A DNA stretch of 33,185 nucleotides from Rhizobiaceae bacterium (GCA_027484835.1 JAIXSF010000486.1:1-33185); one strand, 5' to 3'; shown: positions 25,506-33,185, counted from the stretch's first letter. Translations and numbers: made by a program. The notes: generated from the sequence alone by a model not told the origin.

Positions 25506-25949
25506 TCAGGCAGATCGCGCAGGGTTTGCGAAGAAACCAAACCGCGACAGGCGGCGGGCGATCAGGATGCCAATTAGAAGTGCCGAAACGAAGATCGCTG
25601 CCGAGGCCTGCCCCAAACCCAGTGCCGGGATCGATGCGCCTGGGCAGAAGCCGGCAATGCCCCAGCCGATACCAAAAACGGCCGACCCGCCGATCAGCCG
25701 GGCATCGATGGCGGTCGTCTTCGGCAGGTGGAAGCTCTGGTCGAAGATCGGTCTTTCGCGCATCCGGAAGAGCAAGGCGTAGCCGGGTGCGGCCACCGCG
25801 AGTGCGCCGGCCATGACGAAGGCGAGGCTGGGATCGAAGCTGCCGGCAAGGTCGAAGAAATTGAGTACCTTGGCCGGGTTCGCCATGCCGGACAGCGCAA
25901 TGCCGGTGCCGAAGACAGCGCCGATCAGGAAGACGAGGAGGACGCGCAT
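25506..25949 (-). CDS. YeeE/YedE-type transporter, C-terminal half protein (DUF6691 type)
   Basis: 147 residues, about four membrane helices: MRVLLVFLIGAVFGTGIALSG at the N-terminus with MANPAKVLNFFD, then LAFVMAGALAVAAPGYALLF, then the signature VFGIGWGIAGFCPGASIPALG with conserved C102, and a last helix AAIFVSALLIGILIA. The YeeE/YedE family includes the thiosulfate transporter TsuA, where conserved cysteines relay the substrate. In this two-protein form the halves probably pair. The ATG at 25949 overlaps the TGA of the other half by one base. Substrate is unproven; thiosulfate or another reactive sulfur species is inferred from the family. Confidence 0.88.
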   Translation of the reverse strand: MRVLLVFLIGAVFGTGIALSGMANPAKVLNFFDLAGSFDPSLAFVMAGALAVAAPGYALLFRMRERPIFDQSFHLPKTTAIDARLIGGSAVFGIGWGIAGFCPGASIPALGLGQASAAIFVSALLIGILIARRLSRFGFFANPARSA

Positions 25950-26377
25950 CAGAGCATTCCTCCGAAGACGTGCCGAGTGAAGAACACAGTCACGATGGCG
26001 AAAGCCATGAAAGTGACGGTCGCCACAATCGAGCGGCGGGAAAGACGGGCGATGCCGCAGATGCCGTGCCCAGAGGTGCAACCGGAGCCGAAGGTGACGC
26101 CGATACCGGCAATCAGACCTCCGACGACAAGCGCTGCGGTCGAAACCGGGACCGAATACTCGATCTCGTATCCACTGAGCGACAATGCCAGTGGCGCAAG
26201 GATTGCGCCGGCAAGGAAGGCTGCCTTCCACGACCAGTCGGCGCCAAGTGGTGGCAGGATCCCGCCGATGATCGAGGTCATGCCGGCGACGCGGCCCCAG
26301 GTCAGCATCAGGAGCAGCGCAGAGAGACCGATCAGCAGGCCGCCGGCGAAAGACATCAAGGGGGTGAATTCGGTCAA
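25949..26377 (-). CDS. YeeE/YedE-type transporter, N-terminal half protein
   Basis: 142 residues if started at TTG 26377 (reads MTEFTPLMSFAGGLL). There are four hydrophobic helices: SFAGGLLIGLSALLLML, the AAFLAGAILAPLALSL region, AALVVGGLIAGIGVTF, and VATVTFMAFAIVTVFF. The family signature is GSGCTSGHGICG (C100, C107), the cysteine-rich pore motif of YeeE/YedE proteins. The TTG choice rests on GGATCGGAA about 7 nt upstream and on the usual MTEFTP-like family start; a TTG at 26425 in the same frame is an alternative. It is coupled to the second half gene through TGATG. No BigR/ArsR regulator or sulfur dioxygenase lies beside it, unlike some sulfide-detoxification operons. Confidence 0.87.
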   Translation of the reverse strand: MTEFTPLMSFAGGLLIGLSALLLMLTWGRVAGMTSIIGGILPPLGADWSWKAAFLAGAILAPLALSLSGYEIEYSVPVSTAALVVGGLIAGIGVTFGSGCTSGHGICGIARLSRRSIVATVTFMAFAIVTVFFTRHVFGGML

Positions 26378-26485
26378 GACGAAGTTCCGATCCGATGGTG
26401 ACAGTAAGATCGGTATAGGAGACAAACCGGGGCGGCGCCAGCCGGCGAAACCGATGCGGCAGCCTTGCGTCTTGCGCCGAGTGCG

Positions 26486-26725
26486 TCAGCGATCGTCGGT
26501 CACGTTTTCCAGTTCGACATATTCCGAGCGGGGCGCGATGCGAAGCGCGCTGGCTGACCGGGCGCATTCGTCCTGGGCAAAATGCACCGCAGCCTCCTGT
26601 GTGCAGAAGAGCCCGCCGACCAGGCCCGCTTCATCTCGAACGACCCACCAACCATGGTGATCTCGTCCGACCGTAAACCGAGCGGGCCGTCTAACTGAAG
26701 GTGCGACATGGACTGCGCGAAACAT
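26486..26725 (-). CDS. Small protein of unknown function (DUF2188-like pattern)
   Basis: 79 residues starting MFRAVHVAPSVRRP. The central part FTVGRDHHGWWVVRDEAG, then LFCTQEAAVHFAQDECAR, follows the strand-turn-strand-helix pattern W-V-x-R...F-x-T-Q-x-x-A-x-x-F-A of DUF2188-like small proteins, but the match is only by eye. AAAGGAAA stands about 8 nt before ATG 26725, which is good support for the start. It lies 35 bp downstream of the DapA-like gene on the same strand, so it is likely the third gene of that transcript. Function cannot be assigned. Confidence 0.7.
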   Translation of the reverse strand: MFRAVHVAPSVRRPARFTVGRDHHGWWVVRDEAGLVGGLFCTQEAAVHFAQDECARSASALRIAPRSEYVELENVTDDR

Positions 26726-26760
26726 AGGTGGGTTTCCTTTCGCAAGATTTGGAAGAAGGC

Positions 26761-27672
26761 TCAGGCGACCTTGCGCCGTGGATGCGTGACTTCGAGGTTC
26801 TGCAGCGCGCCGAGGACCGCCCGCGCGGATGCCGGCTCGAGCGGGACAAGAGGGAGGCGCAGTTCGGGACTGATGCCGAGGGTCCGGGAGAGTGCGAACT
26901 TCACGGCTGCGATGGGGTGTTCCCTTTCGAGCGCCATGAGCAAGGGCAGGATGTTCTGATTCAGTCTGACTGCCGCAACGGGATTGGGCGCGCAGAGCGC
27001 ATGGTGTCGCGAGACGAGCAGGCGTGGCGCGATATTGCCGGCAAGCGACACCGCTCCTCCGCCTCCAGAGGCAGCGAATGGCAGAGCCGCGATATCGTTG
27101 CCGCAAAGCTGTGGGAGCAAAGAGGGTTCGGTCAGCTGGTGCTCCGCGAGCCGGCCGAGATCCGCGCCATAGTCGACCAGACCTACAATTCCCTTCATCC
27201 AAGCAAGCTCTGAAAGCAGGCCCTGGCTTGCACGAATGCCGGTCCGGGCCGGCGCGTCAGCCACCAGGATCGGCAGGTCGACGGCGTCACGGATGGCAGT
27301 GACGTGGCAAGCCACACCCTGCATCGTCGGCTTGCTGTAATAGGGAAGCACCACCAGAAGGGCATGTGCGCCCAAAGCTGCCGCCTGCTGCGCCTGCTCG
27401 ATGCTGGAGCGTGTGCAGTGGGTCCCGACACCGGCAATTACACGGAGCTCGCGTCCAACCCGGCATACTGCCGTCGACACAAGGTCGGATCGCTCCGAAG
27501 GGGTCAGCGACGTCGCCTCCCCTGCGAGCCCGCAGACGACGACGCCTGAGACACCCTGCTCGCGCTGCATCTCCAGCAGTCTCTCAAATCCTTCGAGATC
27601 GAGGGCGCCACCTTTAAACGGCGTGACCAGATCGGTGTAGAAGCCTAGGGGCCAGCCTCGGATGTCAGGCAT
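26761..27672 (-). CDS. DapA-fold protein lacking catalytic residues (dihydrodipicolinate synthase paralogue)
   Basis: 303 residues, standard length for the DapA/NAL aldolase barrel. Scaffold motifs remain: GFYTDLVTPF at the start, VIAGVGTH, VLPYYSKPTMQG (Y111/Y112), the RTG of APARTG and LCGNDIAALPF. The chemistry is gone. The GTTGE loop reads GLAGE (L49, A50), the YNVP tyrosine position is A138 (ADAP), and the Schiff-base lysine of GIKEA is V166 (GLVDY). The protein therefore cannot use the usual mechanism and may bind a ligand, regulate or scaffold. ACGAGG lies 7 nt before ATG 27672. Its start overlaps the end of the preceding 139-residue gene by 8 bp, so the two are coupled. It is not likely to be the biosynthetic DapA. 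Confidence 0.85.
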   Translation of the reverse strand: MPDIRGWPLGFYTDLVTPFKGGALDLEGFERLLEMQREQGVSGVVVCGLAGEATSLTPSERSDLVSTAVCRVGRELRVIAGVGTHCTRSSIEQAQQAAALGAHALLVVLPYYSKPTMQGVACHVTAIRDAVDLPILVADAPARTGIRASQGLLSELAWMKGIVGLVDYGADLGRLAEHQLTEPSLLPQLCGNDIAALPFAASGGGGAVSLAGNIAPRLLVSRHHALCAPNPVAAVRLNQNILPLLMALEREHPIAAVKFALSRTLGISPELRLPLVPLEPASARAVLGALQNLEVTHPRRKVA

Positions 27673-28084
27673 GATAGGGCCTCGTACCACGGCCACCCGA
27701 CGCGGAGACAAGTGCCAGCAGGATTGCGGCACAGCGGTCGGGATGCATGCCGGCGCCACACACCGAGTGGTCATTGTCGCTGGTAGCGACCCGGCAGGAC
27801 CAGAGGGTGCCGGAAAAACTCAGGTGTTGCAGTTCAAGGGCCGGACGTGATCGGGCCAGCAAGAACAGCAGGGCTTCCAAATGGGCTCCAGTGTCCATCG
27901 CCTCGCGGAAATAGCGGCGGTCGCGCATATCCTGTCGGCATGTCGACAGCGGCTCCAGGAGCGTGAAGGCCTCCCAGATGTGATGTTCACCTGCTTTGGG
28001 GAGCTCGGCGAGGCGTTCCTTCAACTCCTCGATGCGCTCTTCTGCCGTCAGGGGCTGACCGTTGCGGAAAATGCTCGTCTGCAT
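27665..28084 (-). CDS. Hypothetical protein, 139 residues
   Basis: I do not recognise this protein. It starts MQTSIFRNGQPLTAEERIEELK with a charged helical N-terminus (about 12-30), a middle helical part (HHIWEAFTLLEPLSTCRQDMRDRRYF, AHLEALLFLLARSR). A C-terminal part follows with short strands and a helix (WSCRVATSDNDHSV, DRCAAILLALVSA). No signal peptide or membrane helix is seen. Three cysteines (STCRQ, WSCRV, SVCGAG) and His pairs could bind metal, but no known motif is formed. GAGGA sits 6 nt before the ATG, so it is well translated. It overlaps the DapA-like gene by 8 bp and is the first gene of a probable three-gene unit, with an inverted repeat over its ribosome site region. Confidence 0.7.
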   Translation of the reverse strand: MQTSIFRNGQPLTAEERIEELKERLAELPKAGEHHIWEAFTLLEPLSTCRQDMRDRRYFREAMDTGAHLEALLFLLARSRPALELQHLSFSGTLWSCRVATSDNDHSVCGAGMHPDRCAAILLALVSASGGRGTRPYHA

Positions 28085-28088
28085 GTTC

Positions 28089-28106
28089 GATCCTCGATCG
28101 GATCGG
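28089..28106. promoter_or_regulatory. Inverted repeat at the head of the 139-residue gene unit
   Basis: CGATCC (28089-28094), 6-nt centre, GGATCG (28101-28106): perfect 6-bp arms placed 4 bp upstream of the minus-strand start codon and overlapping its Shine-Dalgarno. It could be a repressor operator or fold in the mRNA to mask the ribosome site. The remaining 28107-28225 contains no gene that I can support. Confidence 0.4.
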
Positions 28107-28225
28107 TCGCGAGGGCCTCAAGGCCTTCCTGTCGCGCCGACCACTCGGTTGACGAACAGGAAAATATGCATGGTGAGGTCAGCCTTCGATTGGGAAAGCT
28201 CGGGGCGCAGGTCAGGAATAAATAA

Positions 28226-28246
28226 GGACCCCGTTTTCGGGGCACC
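28226..28246 (-). terminator. Rho-independent terminator of the ribF transcript
   Basis: On the minus strand CCCCG-AAAA-CGGGG (28229-28242), with outer pairs AGG/CCT, is followed by TCCTTATTTATT. It starts a few bases past the ribF stop codon. It ends the HAD-ribF transcript and so isolates ribF from the accessory genes downstream. Confidence 0.75.
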
Positions 28247-28250
28247 TGCC

Positions 28251-29231
28251 TTAGAAGGCGATGGCAGCGTCCAGGGGACCGATAGGCGAAACGGCCGAGA
28301 GAAGCGCCCTCGCCTCCTCCGCGTCCTTGCGGATCTGGGCGACCAAGGGATCGAGGCCGTCGAATTTCCACTCGTCCCGCAGGAAACCGAAGATCGAAAC
28401 GGAACAGATCTCGCCATAGAGATCGCCGGAAAAATCGAAGATGAAGGTTTCGAGCCAGGGATCGCCGTTGTTGGTGACCGTCGGACGATAGCCGAAACTG
28501 GCCACGCCATCGCGGATGATGCCGTCGGGACGGCGGAAGCGGACGGCATAGATCCCCGCACGCAGGGTCGCTTCCGGCTGCAGGTGCATGTTGGCGGTGG
28601 GAAAGCCCAGCGTGCGGCCGAGCTGCTGGCCCTTCATCACCTCAGCCTCGACGGTGTAGCGATAGCCGAGCAGACCGGCGGCCTCCGTGACATTGCCTTC
28701 GGCGATCAGACCGCGGATGCGGCTCGAGGAAATGACCTCCGCACCCTCGTCACGGAAGGCATCGATCAGGCTGACGCCGAAACCATGTCGGCTTCCGGCT
28801 TCCATCAGAAATGCCGGGCCGCCTTCCCTGCCCTTGCCGAAATGGAAGTCAAAGCCGGTGACGACTTCGCGGGCACCCAGCCAGTCGCCGAGGATCGACT
28901 TGACGAAGTCTTCCGCAGAGCGCTGCGAGAATTCGCGGTCGAAGGGGTATTCGATGACCGAATGAAAGCCCATGGCTTCCAGGATGCGCGCGCGCAAGGA
29001 AGGCGGCGTCAGACGGAAGACCGGCTTGTCGGGATTGAAAATGGTGCGCGGATGGGGCTCGAAGGTCAGCACGAGGGCCGGCACACCCAGCGCTTCTGCC
29101 CGCTCCAGCGCACGGCTGAGAACAGCCTGGTGGCCACGATGCACGCCGTCGAAATTGCCGATGGCAACGACGCCGCCGCGCAAGCCTGCGGGCAGCGGTT
29201 CCTTCTTCTCATTGCGATGAAAGACAGTCAT
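28251..29231 (-). CDS. ribF: Bifunctional riboflavin kinase / FAD synthetase
   Basis: 326 residues. The N-terminal adenylyltransferase domain has GNFDGVHRGHQAVL (HxGH-type nucleotide-binding motif), TFEPHPRTIF and SSSRIRGLIAEG (ISSTxxR-type). The C-terminal riboflavin kinase domain has GRTLGFPTANM, GIYAVRF and LETFIFDFSGDLYG. It makes FMN and then FAD in the cytoplasm. It lies 13 bp after the HAD-IIA gene on the same strand, and a terminator follows at once. No FMN riboswitch is possible in the 13-bp gap. In many bacteria ribF precedes ileS; here 4 kb of accessory genes lie between them. Confidence 0.96.
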   Translation of the reverse strand: MTVFHRNEKKEPLPAGLRGGVVAIGNFDGVHRGHQAVLSRALERAEALGVPALVLTFEPHPRTIFNPDKPVFRLTPPSLRARILEAMGFHSVIEYPFDREFSQRSAEDFVKSILGDWLGAREVVTGFDFHFGKGREGGPAFLMEAGSRHGFGVSLIDAFRDEGAEVISSSRIRGLIAEGNVTEAAGLLGYRYTVEAEVMKGQQLGRTLGFPTANMHLQPEATLRAGIYAVRFRRPDGIIRDGVASFGYRPTVTNNGDPWLETFIFDFSGDLYGEICSVSIFGFLRDEWKFDGLDPLVAQIRKDAEEARALLSAVSPIGPLDAAIAF

Positions 29232-29244
29232 CCGAGCCGCTGCC

Positions 29245-30093
29245 TCATGCGAGTCTGTGCATCCAGTATTGCGGGGCGACTTTCTCGCGGTCGAGGAAGA
29301 TCTTGAGCCGCGCCTCGTCGGTCACATTGTTCGTCGCGTAGTCGGCGGCATGAATACCGCCGGAGATGTAGAGGAGGTCGAGCCCTGCGTCGACGGCGCC
29401 CTTGACGTCGGTCGGCATGCCGTCGCCGATGGCGAGCACACGGGACTTGTCGAAATCGCCGCGGGCTTCGCGGGCAGACGCCAGTGTTGCCTCATAGATC
29501 GGCGAGTGCGGCTTGCCGGCAATGCGGGTCTCGCCGCCGAGTTCCGTATAGAAGGCGGCGACAGCGCCGGCGCAGGGAATGATGCGGTGGCCGCGCTCGA
29601 CGACAAGATCCGGATTGGCGCAGATCAACGGCACCTTGCGGGCAACGAAGTCGGTGAGCATGTCGCGATAGTCTTCAGGTGTCTCGACCTCGTCGTCGAA
29701 GAAGCCGGTGCAGACCACGCAGTTTGCGTCTTCCTTCGAGACGACCTCGACATCAAGGCCATCGAAGAGCGGAAGGTCCCGTTCAGGGCCGAGCAGGAAG
29801 ACCTTCTTCGGGCCAGCGGCAATCAGGGTACGCGTAACGTCGCCGGAGGTAACGATCCGGTCATAGGCGCTGTCGGGAACGCCGATCGCCCGCAGCTGCG
29901 GGATGACGCCGATCGCAGGCCGGGGCGAATTGGTGATCAGCACCACCGTGAGCCCCTTTTCGCGCGCCGCGGTCAGGGCTTCGCCGGCAAGCGGAAACGC
30001 GTCGATGCCGTTGTGCAGCACGCCCCAGACGTCGCAGAGAATGACGTCGTAAGCGTCGGTCACGTCACCGAGGGTGGAAATGCTGCGGGTCAT
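29245..30093 (-). CDS. HAD-IIA family hydrolase, TIGR01459 type
   Basis: 282 residues from ATG 30093, which has AGGA 6 nt upstream; the in-frame extension to 30153 is unlikely. HAD motifs: CDVWGVLHNG (nucleophile D21; the usual acid/base Asp two places on is Trp, W23), ITNSPRP (motif II), AGKPHSPIY (Lys of motif III) and IGDGMPTDVKGA (motif IV). The large cap between II and III is of the IIA (NagD-like) type. I recognise it as the alphaproteobacterial TIGR01459 group, in which the DVWGV form is usual as far as I recall; substrate unknown. It is cotranscribed with ribF, so a role in flavin nucleotide phosphate metabolism is possible but unproven. Confidence 0.88.
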   Translation of the reverse strand: MTRSISTLGDVTDAYDVILCDVWGVLHNGIDAFPLAGEALTAAREKGLTVVLITNSPRPAIGVIPQLRAIGVPDSAYDRIVTSGDVTRTLIAAGPKKVFLLGPERDLPLFDGLDVEVVSKEDANCVVCTGFFDDEVETPEDYRDMLTDFVARKVPLICANPDLVVERGHRIIPCAGAVAAFYTELGGETRIAGKPHSPIYEATLASAREARGDFDKSRVLAIGDGMPTDVKGAVDAGLDLLYISGGIHAADYATNNVTDEARLKIFLDREKVAPQYWMHRLA

Positions 30094-30202
30094 CGTCTGT
30101 CCTGACTGGTAAACTGTGTCCGGTGACATGGCAAAGGAAGGGCGGCAAGGCAAGGGGCAAGCGTGCGCAGAACCGAAAATGCCGTGCGCGTGCCGGCGTC
30201 AC

Positions 30203-31558
30203 TCAAAACAGGAAATGCGCCAAGAGACCCAGCAGACCGGCCGTGATCAGGGTTTTTCCGATCCCGAGATGGAAGCGGAAGATCATCACGGCGGCAATCA
30301 GGGCGATTGCCAGGGCCGGCACGTCTAGCGACGACCAGACAGGCTTCGGGACGGAGAACGTGAGCGGCCCGAAACTGAAAAGCGCCACGGGATCAACCTT
30401 CGTGAAAATCACATGCAGCGAGAACCAGACCGCAAGGTTGAGAATGACGCCGACCACGGCTGCGGTGATGGCCGACAGGGCGGCACTCAGGAGACGATTG
30501 CCGCGCAACCGCTCGATGTAGGGGGCACCGGCGAAGATCCAGATGAAGCTCGGGACGAAGGTCGCCCAGGCGGCAATGAGACCGCCCAGCAAGCCGCCTA
30601 CCAGCGGATCCAGGGCACCGCTGTCGCGGAAGCCGGCGAGAAAGCCGACATAGGACAGGACAAGCACCAGCGGTCCCGGCGTCGTCTCGGCGAGCGCCAG
30701 GCCGTCCAGCATATCACCCGGCTTCAGCCAGGCATAGTGATCGACGGCGACCTGGGCGACATAGGCGAGCACGGCATAAGCGCCGCCGAAGGTGACAAGG
30801 GCCATCTTCGAAAAGAAGGCCTGCACCTCGGGAAGAGCCGTTTCCGGAAGGGTGAGCCAAAGAAGTGGCAAGGGCGCCAGCCAGACGGCGATCCATAATA
30901 CGAGCGCCGCCGCCTGCCGGAGAAACGCCGGGCGGGCGCGCAGCTCGCCGGATATCTGGACTGTGTCAGTCGGCCCGCCGCGGGCATGGAGGAGGCCGAT
31001 CAAGCCGGCCGCGAGCACGACCAGCGGGAACGGGAGCGAAAACAGGAAGAGCGCGATGAAGGCCGCCGCCGCCATGGCTCGATGAAATCCGCTTTTCAAG
31101 GCGCGTTTACCGATCCGGACGACGGCCTCGACAACGATCGCCAGGACTGCAGCCTTCAGTCCGAAGAACAGGCCGGCGACGATGCTCGCCTCCTGGTAAA
31201 CCGCGTAAAGACTGGAAAGCCCAAGGATGATCGCGAGACCCGGCAGCACGAAGAGAAGGCCGGCCACCATGCCGCCGCGCACACCGTGGAGCAGCCAGCC
31301 GATATAGGTGGCGAGCTGCTGCGCTTCTGGGCCCGGCAACAGCATGCAGTAGTTCAGCGCATGCAGGTAGCGGCCTTCATCGATCCAGCGCTTCTCCTCG
31401 ACGCAGATGCGGTGCATCAGCGCGATCTGTGCGGCAGGCCCGCCGAAGGACATCAGGCCAATGCGGGCAAAGGCCGAAACAAGGTCTGCAAACGAGGGCG
31501 AAACAGGGAGCTGACCGGAGACGTTGGCGGGGTGAATGTCGGTGGAACTCGCCGGCAT
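30203..31558 (-). CDS. chrA: Chromate efflux transporter ChrA (CHR family)
   Basis: 451 residues, the long two-domain CHR form. Each half repeats the same elements: FARIGLMSFGGPAAQIALMH with LPGPEAQQLATYIGW in the first, and FFSKMALVTFGGAYAVLAYVAQ with TTPGPLVLVLSYVGFLAG in the second. About ten membrane helices are visible. Such proteins export chromate from the cytoplasm, driven by membrane potential; the specific substrate of this copy is inferred. AAGGAAGG lies 4-5 nt before ATG 31558. It diverges from groES across 150 bp containing the CIRCE site and may be of accessory origin. No chrB regulator is beside it. Confidence 0.9.
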   Translation of the reverse strand: MPASSTDIHPANVSGQLPVSPSFADLVSAFARIGLMSFGGPAAQIALMHRICVEEKRWIDEGRYLHALNYCMLLPGPEAQQLATYIGWLLHGVRGGMVAGLLFVLPGLAIILGLSSLYAVYQEASIVAGLFFGLKAAVLAIVVEAVVRIGKRALKSGFHRAMAAAAFIALFLFSLPFPLVVLAAGLIGLLHARGGPTDTVQISGELRARPAFLRQAAALVLWIAVWLAPLPLLWLTLPETALPEVQAFFSKMALVTFGGAYAVLAYVAQVAVDHYAWLKPGDMLDGLALAETTPGPLVLVLSYVGFLAGFRDSGALDPLVGGLLGGLIAAWATFVPSFIWIFAGAPYIERLRGNRLLSAALSAITAAVVGVILNLAVWFSLHVIFTKVDPVALFSFGPLTFSVPKPVWSSLDVPALAIALIAAVMIFRFHLGIGKTLITAGLLGLLAHFLF

Positions 31559-31584
31559 ACAGCCTTCCTTTTTTCACGAGCGCG

Positions 31585-31613
31585 CTTGACTCGCGTGACC
31601 GCTGTTCTTATCT
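31585..31613 (+). promoter_or_regulatory. Promoter of groESL, RpoH-like
   Basis: CTTGAC (31585-31590) is followed by 16 bp and then CTTATCT (31607-31613), resembling both sigma-70 and the rhizobial RpoH pattern (CTTGAA-N-CCTATnT). Transcription would begin near 31620, just before the CIRCE element. Dual control of groESL by RpoH and HrcA is known in Agrobacterium. Confidence 0.7.
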
Positions 31614-31621
31614 CAGCCTCG

Positions 31622-31648
31622 CTGGCACTCCCCGAGGGAGAGTGCTAA
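31622..31648. promoter_or_regulatory. CIRCE operator for HrcA
   Basis: CTGGCACTC (31622-31630), N9, GAGTGCTAA (31640-31648). The right arm matches the consensus perfectly; the left arm differs at two outer positions from TTAGCACTC. It lies at the predicted transcription start, so HrcA binding blocks groESL and, as RNA, the arms form a hairpin in the leader. Confidence 0.93.
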
Positions 31649-31700
31649 CAAAATCCGATGCGATGCCCTCGGGGGATCGCGAGTGTCATTTGATCGAGGG
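31630..31700 (+). promoter_or_regulatory. groES leader with three mutually complementary GC tracts
   Basis: Tract A CCCCGAGGG (31630-31638, the end of the left CIRCE arm plus its spacer) is perfectly complementary to tract B CCCTCGGGG (31666-31674). The first six bases of B (CCCTCG) also complement tract C CGAGGG (31695-31700), the groES Shine-Dalgarno. GATC at 31675-31678 and 31692-31695 can extend the B-C stem. A-B and B-C pairings exclude each other, so folding could expose or hide the ribosome site. Pairing is seen in the sequence; a regulatory role is inferred. Confidence 0.4.
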
Positions 31701-31708
31701 ATTAGACA

Positions 31709-32005
31709 ATGGCAAGCACCAATTTCCGTCCGCTGCACGACCGCGTTGTAGTCAAGCGCGTCGAGTCTGAAGAAAAGACCAAGGGCGGCATCATCATTCC
31801 TGACACTGCCAAGGAAAAGCCGGCTGAAGGCGAAGTCATCGCCGTTGGCCCGGGCGCCCGCGACGAAAGCGGCAAGCAGATCGCTCTTGACGTCAAGGTC
31901 GGCGACCGCGTCCTGTTCGGCAAGTGGTCCGGCACCGAGGTCAAGCTCGACGGCGTTGACCTGCTGATCATGAAGGAAGCCGACATCATGGGCGTCATCG
32001 GCTGA
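31709..32005 (+). CDS. groES: Co-chaperonin GroES
   Basis: 98 residues. Typical GroES sequence: [19 protein letters not shown], the mobile loop [14 protein letters not shown] that docks on Gro[36 protein letters not shown] and [14 protein letters not shown] heptameric cap of the GroEL folding chamber. GAGGG stands about 8 nt before the ATG. First gene of the groESL operon, under the RpoH-like promoter and CIRCE. Confidence 0.98.
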   Translation: MASTNFRPLHDRVVVKRVESEEKTKGGIIIPDTAKEKPAEGEVIAVGPGARDESGKQIALDVKVGDRVLFGKWSGTEVKLDGVDLLIMKEADIMGVIG

Positions 32006-32049
32006 TTTCAGCGCGATCACCCCTCTTCCTTTTTAACCAAGTCAACAAT

Positions 32050-33185
<1,136 letters not shown>

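Noticed and set aside
25950..26567. Long N-terminal extension of the second YeeE/YedE half gene
   Set aside because: The frame stays open upstream of ATG 25949, but it overlaps the conserved first half gene completely and its residues are Arg/His/Pro-rich noise.
29232..29244. FMN riboswitch ahead of ribF
   Set aside because: Only 13 bp separates ribF from the upstream gene, and no RFN-type conserved blocks are seen there.

Overview
The window looks like a chromosomal segment of a Rhizobiaceae alphaproteobacterium (Rhizobium/Agrobacterium/Allorhizobium type). The reasons are the GC-rich coding sequence with strong third-position GC, a MutL carrying the endonuclease motif of MutH-less lineages, small families typical of Rhizobiales (DUF2093, DUF4170), a groESL operon with a CIRCE operator and an RpoH-like promoter, and overall synteny of housekeeping genes. 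I see no rRNA, tRNA, IS element, prophage or CRISPR array.

Layout. 1-2249: a partial MttB-family methyltransferase gene diverges from a GcvA-like LysR regulator whose start codon lies inside a perfect T-N11-A palindrome. 2262-5493: two signalling genes on the minus strand, a PAS-PAS-pseudoreceiver-receiver protein with no kinase core and a GGDEF-EAL protein with an intact EAL and a degenerate GGDEF. 5772-7947: mutL and a DUF2093 gene. 7951-13770: a minus-strand block, tldE > CysQ-like > DUF4170 > waaA > HAD phosphatase > lpxK, serving lipid A/Kdo assembly and general housekeeping. 13907-15715: a KefB-type antiporter with a TTG start. 15719-19135: a minus-strand RNA-modification cluster, RluB-like > rsmD > patatin. 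19205-19977: tadA coupled to a small membrane protein. 19986-24269: GNAT, a lipoprotein and ileS.

24270-28250 is an accessory block between ileS and ribF, two genes that are usually close neighbours. It holds an RHH antitoxin/ParE toxin pair, a BrnA-like antitoxin with no visible BrnT, a split YeeE/YedE transporter, and three tightly packed genes: an unrecognised 139-residue protein, a DapA-fold protein lacking the Schiff-base lysine, and a 79-residue protein. That last trio is the best candidate here for something undescribed.

28251-33185: ribF, a HAD-IIA protein and a chromate transporter on the minus strand, diverging from groES-groEL (groEL runs off the right edge). The groES leader contains three mutually complementary GC tracts, including the CIRCE loop and the ribosome binding site, which suggests RNA-level control on top of HrcA and RpoH.

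Limits: all family calls come from reading motifs by eye. No alignment, database search or folding program was run. Start codons were chosen from visible Shine-Dalgarno sequences and family N-termini.
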